Of a stretch of 54,700 bases of DNA, positions 11,571-21,852 are shown piece after piece. Position 1 is the stretch's first letter. Every line of letters begins with the position of its first letter. Location of the stretch: positions 1 through 54,700 of the forward strand of contig CAUYUJ010006293.1 in assembly GCA_963575745.1 (NCBI GenBank). The letters run 5' to 3'. A model generated the notes under the pieces. It worked only from the letters and a program-made list of their open reading frames with translations, searched no databases and had not been told where the DNA came from. Origin of the DNA: Prorocentrum cordatum. Lineage: Eukaryota > Sar > Dinophyceae > Prorocentrales > Prorocentraceae. The position numbers were made by a program, and so were the translations under genes.

Positions 11571-11644
11571 CTGTGGGCGGCACAGGCAAAGAAAACAAAC
11601 GACCACATGACTAAAGCCAAAACATGAAACGGACAAATCCAATA

Positions 11645-13565
11645 ACCCCACCCTTCAAATAATGTAAGAGCGGCTTCTAATAGGGTTTCAAATATAGACG
11701 GGGGGCGCGGAGGCCGAACTGCATTATCATTGGGGAAGTTCACCATCGAGGTTACTTCCTTCTTATGTTGAGATAACAACATCAAGCGAAGCGAACACGT
11801 TTTTTCCGGATGTCTCAAGCGAAACCAATAATTTTGGGAGGCAGCCTCAAACGAAACGATCAATGGTTCGAGGATGTCTCAAGCGGAACCAGCAATTATT
11901 TGAGGATGTCTCGAGCGAAGCGAAAAACTTGTCGAGGGTGTCCCAAGCGAAACAAGCATATACTCGAGGATGTCTCTCTCTTGCTTTCTCCTCCTCACCG
12001 TGGCCCCTGAGCTTGCGCATCGCTGTGCTTTACTATCATCCAGGGAAACCGAGGCAGATGAGCTATGCCCTACACGAGCAGATGAAAATGCTAATTTCCA
12101 TTGAAGCGTTGACAATTAAATATAAAAGTTTTGAACTTTGGAGTTTTCCTTTTCCTCTGCGCGCCCATTTGGTCCTCTCTGAAACATCATCAAAAACGAA
12201 ATTGAAAAGTTCTGGTGCCCTTTATTATTAATAAGGATGCTGAAGGAACACGTCGGCTTTTTAAAAAATTTATAATAGAGAACTTAAGTTCGGAGGTGCG
12301 CGCGCGCGCCTCTGAGCTTCACTTGTATATTATTATTCACATGAAAAATCTACATTTAATTCCAAAGACGAAATTGGAAAATTCTGGAGCTCTTTAAAGA
12401 GGCCGAAGGAACGCGTCAGCTTTTAATATTTTTATGATACGGAACTGAAGCTCGGAGGTGCGCCGCCGCGCGCGCGGCGGCGCACCGCTGAGCTTCGCTT
12501 CTACATTATTTTTCGATATTAATAAATCAACATATAATTCCAAAAACGAAATCGAAAAAATCTGGAGCCCTTTAAGGGGGCTGAGGGAACTTGTCGGCTT
12601 GTTATACGTTTATAATAAAGAACTGAAGCTAGGAAGCGCGCGCGCGGTGACCGGGTCACCGGCGCGCGCGCGCGCCTCCGAGCTTCAATTCTGCATAATA
12701 AAAGTATGAAAAGCAGCCGCGTTCCTTCGGCCTCCTTAAAGAGCCCCAGAAATTTCCAATTTCGTTTTTGGAATCTTATATATAGATTTAGCAATGCTAA
12801 ATAATAATAATAATGTAGAAGTGGTGAAGCTCAGCGGTGCGCCGCCGCGCGCGCGGCGGCGCACCTCCGAGCTTCGCTTTTATTTTTGAAAATACAAAAA
12901 AAAAATCAATTGGTTTCCTATAGAATTGTGCGCGCATACTAATAATTCTCATAGGTCCCCTAAGATTCCTACTGGTTCCTATAATAATAGAGATTCCCAT
13001 TGGTTTCTATAGAGATTCCCCATGTGCCTCGTTTTCCCAGGGCAATCAACCACAGCGATAAACAAGTTCAGGGGGGCCGGGGGGGGGGGGAGAAAGATAG
13101 AGAGATACATGGGACGATAAAAAGAGAAGAGGAGGTAGAGGAGGAGGAGGATGAGGATGAGGAGGAGAAAGAACAAGAGGAGGAGAGGAGAAGGCGATCG
13201 CACAAATCCAAAGTTTAAAACTTATTAGATGTCATTTGTAAGTGCTTATGTGCTCGCGTAGGGTAGCTCATGTGCCTCGCGTTCCAATGATAAGCAACCC
13301 CAGCGATGAACAAGTTCAGGGGGGCAGGGTGAGGATAAGAAATAGAAATATAAAGATAGAGATAGATAGAGAGAGAAGCTGAGGAAGAAGAGGAAGATGA
13401 CGAGCAGGAAGAAAAGTTAAGGATGTCTCAAGATATATTCGGCTTTGTTGGCTCCTCTGTGAACATCTCTACGTTGGCCTCTGGCGGGCAACTTTTATTA
13501 TCGCTCCGCGACGCCGAACTTCATGATCCCTGGAAGGTTATTCTCTATTATAGTTCGAGGTTATG
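11645..13565 (+). mobile_element. NE element copy 1 (foldback GC palindromes)
   Basis: This matches 36212-38180 along its length. In order it holds degenerate AGGATGTCTCAAGCGAAAC repeats (11805-11980), a CCTCC/TCTC tract, then GC-palindromic foldback units at 12130-12940, and GA-rich tracts with GGATGTCTCAAGATAT near 13430. The foldback units have AT-rich arms containing CCAAAAACGAAATTGAAAA around centres such as GGTGACCGGGTCACC or GCCGCCGCGCGCGCGGCGGC. The units alternate orientation. No protein is encoded. It lies in the 5-kb intron of gene A. Confidence 0.8.
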
Positions 13566-13617
13566 GCTGTGGGCCCGTTTTCATTAATCGGAGGCGAGGG
13601 GGGAGATCGAATTCTTG

Positions 13618-14661
13618 ACGCTTCGCGTATCCCCACCAGCCCATCCAGAAACGATCAGCAGGGGAGTTGGTGAATCAGGGGCGGCATAACGCACGCAGTC
13701 GCGCAGCCGTCGTCGAGAACACAAGCATCGCACATCATAGCTGTCCGCATTGAAGGTTAAGATGGAAATCAGCGCAAGTTACGATGGTGCTTCGATGAGA
13801 AGAGGTGAGGGGTATTTCGATGACTCGTAATGGCTGTTGCACTGATTTGGTCTGGGCCCTCTGGGGATTCTCGCGGGCCCCTGTTGGAGCTTCCTGGTGC
13901 TCTTTCTTGCGGCTCTCATGAGGTCATCTGAGGGCTTTCTTGGGGCGTATGTGGGGCTCTTTTGATGCGTGTTGGGGCCCTCTTGGGGCTCTTTTGGAGG
14001 ACATTGGAGCCCCCCTTGGGGCTTTTTTTGAGGGGGTGTTTGGGAGGCATCTCGGGGCCGTCTTCTTGGTCCCTATCATGGCTAAAGAAGAAGAGGGGGG
14101 GGGGGGCAATTCTTGCCCCCCCCCATCGGAAGCTCAAAAATGCAGTCGTGGGACCATCTTGGCCCGCTCTTGGAGCGTTCTTGGGGCCGTTTTGGGGCTC
14201 TCATCATGGGCCCCTTTTGGGGCTGTTTTGGATCATCTTGGGACCATCTTCTTGAGGCCTCAACAACAAGAGCCCTTCGGAGGCGAAAAAATCAGAAGGC
14301 AAAACACATTGATTGTCCATAGGTGTTTGAAGGAGTTTGGCATCTTCTTGGGGGGGTCCTTGGAGGCCTCGGAGGGCAGTTGAAACTATCTTGGGGCCGT
14401 CTTGAAGCCTCTCGGACGCTTGTCGGAGGCTATCTTGGCCCCTCTACCGCTATCTTGGGCCATCTTGGAGGCCATCGTGCGCTCTCGGAGGCTCTCTTGG
14501 AACCATCTTGGGCCATCTTCTTGGGCGCCGCTATGGGCCCGCCCCCCCGTCCAAACGCAGGGGGGGGGGGAGGAGGTAAACAACCTCCCGAGCAGGAGGG
14601 AAAGGCAGGAGGTTGGAAAGGGAAATGACTTAGACCACATACGCCCAGAGGGCTGGTGGGA
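13618..14661 (+). mobile_element. T element copy 1 (terminal inverted repeats)
   Basis: It begins GACGCTTCGCGTATCCCCAC-CAGCCC and ends CGCCCAGAGGGCTGGTGGGA, so CCCACCAGCCC recurs inverted at the two ends. The interior is CTTGGGGCC-type degenerate repeats, a G-run hairpin near 14095-14130 and a poly-G tract near 14563. This copy lacks the CE insertion present in T2: the sequence TTGCACTGATT runs straight into the GGGCCCTCTGGGGATTC segment near 13850. Confidence 0.8.
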
Positions 14662-14669
14662 TTGGAATG

Positions 14670-15380
14670 ATGGACAGCCCCCCAGTATAATAATACTGTC
14701 GGGAAATCGATTTCGGTTTCGTGCTCGCGCGCGCCGCGCGGGCGAGCCGAAGCTGCGCGGGCGGGCGAGAGGAGAAGAAAGTCTCTTGTGGCTAAGGCGC
14801 AGCCGGGCCAAATGTTTGGCGACCCGGCGCCCGGGGCCGGGCGGTGCCCCGCCGGTGTCCCGGCGCCCCAGGCTGAGGCGCGGCCGGACCAAATGTTTGG
14901 CGACATGGCGTCCGGGACCGGGCGGTGCCCCGCCAGTGTCCCGCCGGTGTCCCGGTGCCCCTCCTGGCGAACAGTGCCGCGCGGTGCCCCGCTGGTGCAC
15001 CGCTGCTGGCGCCCCGCCTGTGTCCCGATGGTGATGATGATGAGGAGGAGGAGAAAAATGATGATGAGGATGATGAGGATGGTGATGATAAGGATGATGA
15101 TGATGATGAGGATGATGATGATGGTGGATGTGATGATGGCGATGCTGATAAGGATGAGGATGATGATGAGGATGGTGATGGTGATGGTGATGATTGATGA
15201 AAATGATGATGGTGATGATGTTGATGATGGTGATAATCGTGATGATGGTGTAAATGGTGATGATTATGATGATTATGATGGTGATGATGACGAGGATGAT
15301 GCTGATGTTGTCGATTGTGAGTTCGACTATAAAATAAAAAGCAAGATCGACAGTGAAAGATGATGATGATGAGGATGCTG

Positions 15381-15413
<33 letters not shown>

Positions 15414-16435
15414 GTGGTGATGATTGTGATGATGATGTTGATGATGATGACCACGATGATGAGGATAAGGATGATGATGAGGATGCTGATGATGGTGGTG
15501 GCGATAAAGACGATGATGATGATAATGATGATGAGGATGATGATGAGGATGATGATGATGATGACGGTGGCGGTGATGATGATGTTGATGTTGTTGATGA
15601 TGATGAATATGAAGATGATGATGATGACGAGGATGAGGATGTTGATGATGGTTGTGATGATGATGACAACAATGTTGTTGATGATGATGATGATGGTGAT
15701 GATGGTGATCATGGTGGTCATGGTGATGATGATTATGGTGATGATGATGGTGATGATGGTGATGATGGTGATGATTATGATGCTGATGCTGTTGATGATG
15801 ACGGTGGTGATGATAATGACGTCGATTGTGAGATCGATTGTGATATAGCTAGTGAGATCGACAGTGAGAAAAAATATGATGATGATGCGGGTGATGATGA
15901 TGATGGCCAGGATGATGATGATTGTCATGATGGTGATGCTGATGATGATGACGATGATGATGAGGAGCATTAAGATGAGGATGATGATGGTGGTGCTGAT
16001 GGTGATGATGGTGGTGCTGATGATGATGATGAGGTGGCGAGGATGACGATACTGATGAAGATGATAATGATGACCTCGATTGTGATATCGATAGTGAGAT
16101 CGATAGCGAGACCGAATGCGAGATCGATTGTGGGATCGATAGTCAGATCGATTGAGAGATCGATAGTTAGATCGATTGTGAGATCGACCGAATGAGATCG
16201 ATAGTGGGGTCGATAGTGAGACCGAATTTGACATCGATTGTGAGATCGATTGTGAGATCGCTAGTGAGATCGATCGTGAAACCGAATGTGAGATCGATTC
16301 TGGAATCGATAATGGTATCGAGTGTGAGATCGATCGAATGAGATCGATTATGTTATCGATAGTGAGATCGATCGAGTGCGACGTTGATTCCTCCCCCCCC
16401 TCACCTCCTTATCATCCGAAGGGTGGTCGTATAGG
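14670..16435 (+). mobile_element. SE element copy 1 (GAT / GATCGATAGTG core)
   Basis: The left portion is GC-rich, with GGTGTCCCGSCGCCCC-type repeats (14810-15030). Next comes (GAT)n to about 16060, then GATCGATAGTGAGATCGATT-type repeats to 16385, and an end module CTCACCTCCTTATCATCCGA with GGTGGTCGTATA (16401-16435). Long Asp, Met or Ser/Ile open frames here are microsatellite translations. Confidence 0.8.
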
Positions 16436-16585
16436 TCTGAGTTTGAACGCTTCGGCCTTCGGGGCATCATCATGGGGGGTTCTCGTCGCCGCGGCTGGGG
16501 CCGCTTCGAAATCCTGGCCAGAGCGCGCCCAGGAGCGTGGCGGGGCTACCCCCGATCACCCCGCTTCTTGAATTCCGCCCATCGC

Positions 16586-16792
16586 CTGTCGAAGCGGTGG
16601 TTCGCACTGGACAATTTCTTCATGTTTGCGGCGCACTCCCTGCTGTAGCGCTGCAGCTTAATATCATTCTGGAAACGAGCACGGTACACGTCGCTGTGTT
16701 GGATGCGCTTCATGATTGACGTCCTTTTAAGGATGAAAGTCTCCGAGCTTTGGTTTAAGTACGGGTCTCGCAGCCACGTTCTCGAGGTGATC
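16586..16792 (-). CDS. Gene A, internal exon (69 codons)
   Basis: The acceptor is TTTTCCCAG|GATCACC and the donor GACAG|GCGATG. The exon is 207 bp. It begins with one base and ends with two bases of split codons and joins both neighbours in frame. It encodes a basic helical segment containing DPYLNQSSETFILKRTSIM and NMKKLSSANHRFD. No domain is recognised. The exon is shorter than most gene-calling thresholds. Confidence 0.8.
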
Positions 16793-17177
16793 CTGGGAAA
16801 ACCTCAAATGTTGCCTCGTCCCCTGCTCGTTCCGCTCACCCCATGCTCGCTATCTCCCTCATGCATCCTCTCTCTTCTTCACGTCCTTCCCACGTGCTCG
16901 ATATCATCGTGTCCCTGCGCCCGCCAATATATCACGTTGCCGGGCCGTCGAGCCCCCTCGAGTTCGCCAGGGCCGCGAGCCCCGCCCCCCGCCCCTGGCC
17001 GGCAGGCAGGAGGGGGGGGCGGAGGAGGGGGAGGAGGAAGATAGGGGGGAGGGCGAGGAGGGAGGAGGTCAAGACAAAGCAAGGGGAAACAGTGGAGGAG
17101 GAGGAGGAAACGGAAGAGGGGGAGGAGGATGGGGCGGGGAGGGGATGGTCATTCATGATTTCGAAGGCCCCCGTGTC
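16793..17177 (-). other. Gene A intron, 385 bp, GA-AG
   Basis: The donor is CCGCAG|GACACG and the acceptor CCCAG|GATCAC; the only in-frame join uses a GA donor. Similar sequence (CCC, CAGGA, CAC) flanks both ends, as expected of an insertion with a short target duplication. The interior is purine-rich GAGGAGG repeat. Confidence 0.65.
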
Positions 17178-17704
17178 CTGCGGGAGGCGTGCGCTTTGTC
17201 TTTGTTTTGCACTCGCAAGTTGCAGAAAAAACCCTCTTCGAAATGCTCATCGCGCGAAGCGACCCGAGTCCCCTTGAGGAGTTTTGCCGCCAATTGTTCG
17301 TCTGACGCAGCATCTGCGTCGAATAATTCAACGATGGATCTACAATGTTGCAGCAACCCGTCGTCGCACGAATTCTTGGGAGGTCTGGTGCAGTAAGGCG
17401 CGCCTTTCCTAGGCGTGCAAAACGAAGTCAGGATATCGATCGTAGCGCGCCTCATCCCAATTGCATCCAGAGTGTAATCTTTTGCCAGATCGACGCATCC
17501 CAAAACTCCAGCAAACGGGGCCAAGTCCGTTCCGCAACAAGTAAAACTGACAGCAAATCTACCCTTTCTCCCGTCTTGGTGGATGCTGGCGACTGTGCTC
17601 TTGGCAAGTTCAGCACGTTCGCGGTCTCTCGCCGCCTCCCCCAGGCACCACTTCATAGCCCGTAGCTTTTTTCTGCTGCCCAGGCCTTTGATCCGCCACC
17701 GTGC
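17178..17704 (-). CDS. Gene A, internal exon (176 residues)
   Basis: The acceptor is CGCCAAG|GCACGG and the donor CGCAG|GACACG. It encodes a balanced segment beginning ARWRIKGLGSRKKLRAMKW, then a QDGRKGRFAVSFTCCGTDLA stretch, and ending VQNKDKAHASRR. Length is 527 bp and the exit phase is 2, which the next exon completes. From memory, the RWxxKG...QDGRKGR...DKAHASRR pattern recurs in uncharacterised dinoflagellate proteins. Confidence 0.85.
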
Positions 17705-17789
17705 CTTGGCGCGTTGATGCGCGGGGGAATGCCAAGGGCTACCTGGCAGGGTTTCTGTAGTCGTCTGAGGGGCCAACTCCCCCCAACAA

Positions 17790-18190
17790 TGATGATGATT
17801 GTGATGATGATGTTGGTGATGGTGGTGATTATGCTGATGATGATGGTGTCCCGATGATGCTGATGATGATGGTGATGGCGTTGCTGACGATGATGTCGAT
17901 GATGATGGCGTTGATTGTGATATCGCTTGCGATATCGATAGCGACGCAGATACTGAGACCGAATGAATGTGAGGTCGATTGGGAGGTCGATAGTGAGATC
18001 GATATTGAGATCGATAGTGAGATCGATATTGAGATCGGCTGTGCGATCGATCGGATGAAATCGATCGAATGACACCGATCGGGTGACGTCGGTCAAGCGA
18101 GACCGATAATGAGATCGATAGTGGGACCGATCGAGTGAGACGTCGGTTCCCCCCCCCAAACCTCCTTATCACCCGAATGGTGGTCGTATA
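17790..18190 (+). mobile_element. SE element copy 2 (short)
   Basis: This is a short GAT tract followed by GATCGATAGTGAGATCGAT-type repeats and the end module CCTCCTTATCACCCGAATGG with TGGTCGTATA. It matches the right half of SE1. Confidence 0.75.
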
Positions 18191-18470
18191 TGTATATGCG
18201 CGAATGTGCCTCTTTGGGGGGCCCTCTTCTTCTGTGGGCCCTGTTGTTGGAGCCGTCTTGGGGGCCTCGTGTAGCCGTCTTGGGGCACTCTTGGGCCGTC
18301 TGAGGCCTTGGGGAAAGCTTCGCGGGGCCCCCGTCCAGGTCCAGGAATGCCTGGGTGGGCTTCCCGGGCCGGCGTGGAAGCCCTGGAGGGCCCCAGGCAG
18401 GGAGGCGCCATGTTCGCCTGGGGACATCCGGGAGTAGTAGTAGTTGGGGCGATGCATCCAGCGAAGCGCG
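18190..18470 (+). repeat. CTTGGGGC-type degenerate repeats
   Basis: This is low-complexity sequence related to the interior of the T elements. Both strands have open frames, but I see no domain and no junction that joins it to gene A. Confidence 0.5.
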
Positions 18471-18479
18471 ACGGTCGGG

Positions 18480-19299
18480 ACTATCATCGCAACCATCAGC
18501 ATTATCATCATCAACATCGTCATCATCATCATCGGGACACCATCGTCATCATCATCCGAACACAACCATCATCATCATCATCTCATCTCATCATCATGAT
18601 CAAGCACAACACCATCAACATCATCACCACCATCGGGACACCATCATCATCATCATCATTGGCAGCATCCGCAACATCATCATCAACATCGGAAAACCAT
18701 CATCATCGCCACCATCATCACCATCACCACCGCCATCATCAACATCATCGGGACACCACCATCATCAATATCATCAGAATCACCATCATCATTGGGCCAC
18801 CACCATCGAATTCATCATCATCATCACCTCATCATCATCCCATCACCAACATCATCATCATCAGGACACCATCATCGTCATCAGCAATATCATCATCATC
18901 ATCATCGGGGCACCATCATCATCACCATCATCAGCAACATTATCTTCATCACCACCATCATCATCATCATCGGGACACCGTCATCATCATGTTCATCATC
19001 AGCAACATCAAATCATCTGGCCACCATCAACATTATCAGGATCATCAACATCATCATCATCGGGGCACCATCATCATCATCACCATCATCAGCAACACCA
19101 CCATCAACATCGTCACATCATCGGGGCACCATCACTATCATCGCCATAACAATCAACATCATCAGCATCATCAACATCGTCAACATCAGCATCAACATCA
19201 TCATTATCATAATCATCATCATCGTCGGGACACCAGCATCATCACCACCATCACCATCATCATAATCATCGTCAACCTCATTCACATCATCATCATCAA

Positions 19300-19336
<37 letters not shown>

Positions 19337-19620
19337 GGGACACCGGCGGGACACGGGCGGGACACCGGCAGGGCACCGCGCGCCGCCGGCCCTCGAGCGG
19401 GGCGCCGGCGGGGCGCCGCGGGGCACCGGCTGCTGGAAGGGAGCCGTTTGGTCTGGCCGCGCCTCAGCTACTACAGGAGACGTATTATTTCTCGCCCGCC
19501 CACGCAGCTTCGCCTCGCCCGCGCGCGCGGCACGCACGAACACGAAAGTGAAACCGATTTCCCAGTAGGAGGGGGGGCTATCCGTTTCACTTCGATCTCA
19601 CCCCCTCACCTCCGATTTTG
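18480..19620 (+). mobile_element. SE element copy 3 (ATC core, opposite orientation)
   Basis: The (ATC)n tract is interrupted by CGGGACACC and runs to about 19335. It is followed by GC-rich GGGACACCGGCGGG repeats, a CTCGCCCGCCC segment, ACCGATTTCCCAGTAGGAG, and the end module GATCTCACCCCCTCACCTCC. The tail is closely similar to that of SE4. Confidence 0.8.
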
Positions 19621-19629
19621 TGCTCGCTT

Positions 19630-20010
19630 TGGGGGCGATCTGTTGTCTGGGAGCCGCATTGGTTGGGCCCCTCTTCTTCTTGGGGGCGTCTTCGGGCCTT
19701 CCTGGGCCCCTCTAAAAGCATTGGGAAGGGCCCGGTGGGGCCCCGAGAAATCCCCGCCAAGAAGACAGGGCCAAGAATAGGCCCAGAGAGGCCCCCAGGA
19801 AGCCCCAAGGCTCCCAGGAGGCCTGCAAGAGGCCCCCAGGCAGGAAGCCCCAAGAAAGAGGCTCCAAGAAACCACCAGGAGGCCCCCAAGAAGAGGCTCT
19901 CGAGAGGCCTCAACACTGACTGTCTCCAACATGCCCCCGAGAGGCCCCCCAGGAAATCACGGCGAACATCCAAGAGGCCCATAACCCACAACCCAGGCGC
20001 GGTGGCGGGA
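19630..20010 (-). repeat. CTTGGGGC / GGCCCCCAGGA degenerate repeats
   Basis: The stretch contains many GGCCCCCAGGAAG and CCAAGAAG units, the reverse strand of the CTTGGGGCC repeats. It lies in the gene A intron just inside the GC donor at 20015. No gene is seen. Confidence 0.55.
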
Positions 20011-20015
20011 CTTGC

Positions 20016-20339
20016 CGTAGGCAGCTGGATATCTCCCGTGCACTTGCCTTTCCTCGTGAGCTGGAGGACCTGTGCGAAAATGTCCGTTGTTGGTGCAACC
20101 TCTGGGGGGATGATGTCGGCGGCATCTGGATCCAGCCCTCTCCAGAGTTTAGTAGCCCTCAAACGTAACTTAGTCTGTTCATGACCTTTCAAAGAAGACT
20201 TCTGCAAGTTGACTGCATCGATATTGCACCTGCCCCAAGCAGTATTCGTGTTGGCTGACATGCACACCACGCACCCAAAAGATATAATCCGCCGCCTGAC
20301 CAGGCGCTCGCGCGGCGTCTGGTAAATTTGGCGATACGT
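20016..20339 (-). CDS. Gene A, internal exon with CxxC (108 residues; may extend to about 20430)
   Basis: The acceptor is TAGTTTCAG|ACGTAT and the donor CTACG|GCAAGT. It encodes TYRQIYQTPRERLVRRR, then FGCVVCMSANTN, and ends GKCTGDIQLPT. The same frame continues upstream, through an in-frame TAG at 20346-20348, into TCFKCQRFFGALDLFGPA with a second CxxC. Two CxxC pairs on either side of the TAG would make a zinc-binding module. The upstream part may therefore be true coding sequence with a nonsense mutation, or intron. Confidence 0.7.
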
Positions 20340-20440
20340 CTGAAACTAGGACGCCGTCTTGGCAAGGCCCCCGGCGGCGGGGCCAAACAAATCGAGGGCC
20401 CCGAAAAACCGCTGGCATTTAAAACAGGTCCTCATGTTTT

Positions 20441-21448
20441 TCCTTACCTCGGCTCTGCCTAGAAGGGTTCTTACCCTGTATGCTTAAGGGGCCGGGCAGT
20501 GCCCCCCGCCCGGGGCGGTTCCCCCAGGATCCGCCCCGCGGTTCCCCCAGTTGCGCCCTCCTCTGGGTTCACCCAGCTTAGCTTAGCTAAGCTTATCTTA
20601 GCTTAGCTTAGCTTATCTCAGCTTAGCTTAGCTTAGCTTAGTTTAGCGTTGCGTTGCCTAGCTTAGCTTAGCTTAGCTTAGCTTGCTTCATCTTAGTTTA
20701 GTTTAGCTTAGCTGAGCTTAGCTTAGCCTAGCAGCTTAGGTTAGCTTAGCATAGCATAGCATGGCTTACCTCAGCTTAGCTTAGCGCAGCATCACGCAGC
20801 GCAGCATTAGCACAGCACAGCATAGCATTGCTCAGCACAGCACAGTACAGCATATAATAGCTCTGCATAGCCTAGCATACTGTAGCATATCATAGCATAG
20901 AATAGCGCAGCATATCGTAGCATATCATAGCACTGCTTACCATAGCACAGCACAGCATAGCACAGCATAGCACGGCACAGCATATCATAGCGCAGCATAG
21001 CATAGCATAGCATAGCGCAGCACAACATAGCATAATCAACATCATTGCGAGGAGTGTAGATGTAGATGTAGATGTAGACGTAGATGTAGATGTAGATGTA
21101 GATGTAGATGTATATGTATATGTAGGTGTAGATGTAGATGTATATGTAGATGTAGATGTAGATGTAGATGTAGATGTAGATGTAGATGTAGATGTAGATG
21201 TAGATGTATATGTAGATGTAGATGTAGGTGTAGGTGTAGATGTGAATATAGGTGTAGATGTAGATGTAGATGTAGATGCAGGTGCAGAAGATGTAGGTGT
21301 AGATGTAGATGTATTGTATGTGAGTCTCGCAGTTGATGTTGATGTAGATGTAGACGCAGGTGTAGATGTCACGTAGCTGTCGGTGTAGTAGATGTAGATG
21401 CTGCTTTCCTAAACGCTCCAACTCCTAGGCAGGGTCGCACTGGGATAA
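20441..21448 (-). mobile_element. CE element copy 2, inside a gene A intron
   Basis: Read on the minus strand it starts TTATCCCAGTGCGACCCTGC, passes through (TACATC)n (about 21410-21055), CTATG-type (to 20800) and GCTAA repeats (to 20575), and ends with GGGTAAGAACCC and TCTAGGCAGAGCCGAGG. Its orientation matches that of the host gene. Confidence 0.85.
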
Positions 21449-21852
21449 GTCTTTCTCTTGGCGGGGGCACGGCGGTCGCTAGCGGGAGCGCGCGGTGCAT
21501 TGTTATTGTCGTAGGTTGTGTGAATCCAACTCTGGTCAGACTCTGGCAGGGGGTATGATTGGAGCCATTTGCGCTTTCTCGATGCCCAGAGACAATGCCC
21601 GCAACCCCGGGCGTTGCAGCTCTCCCAGTGAATCCGGTCGGGGTCGGTAGTGCTCAACTTGGCGACGTACGTGGCGTTTTTAGATGGTTGGCGGGATCCG
21701 CATTTGACCACTTTGTTGTAGCGAGCCTTCAATGGAACCCGGGGCGGTCTGGTCACGGGGCGCGGCGATGAAGGAGGAGGCGCTGGGGTCCGAGGGGAAG
21801 AAGATGATGATCTCGTCGACTGTGCCCCGGTCCTGGGTGGCGGGGGGTTCGC
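21430..21852 (-). CDS. Gene A, exon 2: proline-rich, then cysteine motif (3' end uncertain)
   Basis: The acceptor is AACGTTTCAG|GCGAAC. It encodes a Pro/Ser/Arg-rich stretch, then ARYNKVVKCGSRQPSKNATY and WESCNARGCGHCLWASRKRK, ending with PLPESDQSWIHTTYD. The C-x6-7-C-x2-C spacing (CNARGCGHC) suggests a zinc site. The donor could not be fixed: the frame runs into the CE2 terminus near 21448, and several GC or GA donors between 21430 and 21490 are possible. Confidence 0.65.

Larger units (their letters stand above)
11571..16585 (-). other. Gene A intron, 5,015 bp, GC-AG, packed with three repeat elements
   Basis: The donor is GACAG|GCGATG and the acceptor CCCACAG|CATCGC. Joining them restores the frame (AG + C = Ser). 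It contains NE1, T1 and SE1 in sequence, leaving little unique DNA. The first bases of the intron, GCGATG then GGCGG, are complementary to CCGCC, then a CACAG bulge, then CATCGC across the acceptor. Confidence 0.75.
17705..20015 (-). other. Gene A intron, 2,311 bp, GC-AG
   Basis: The donor is CTACG|GCAAGT, a strong GC donor, and the acceptor GCCAAG|GCACGG; the join is phase 0. The exon/intron segment TGCCTACGGC is nearly complementary to GCCAAGGCA at the acceptor. The intron holds SE2, SE3 and CTTGGGG-type repeats on both strands. Confidence 0.75.

Noticed and set aside
14386-16234. Long Ser-, Asp-, Met- and Ile-rich open frames in GAT repeats
   Set aside because: They are translations of trinucleotide repeats that lack stops in several frames on both strands.
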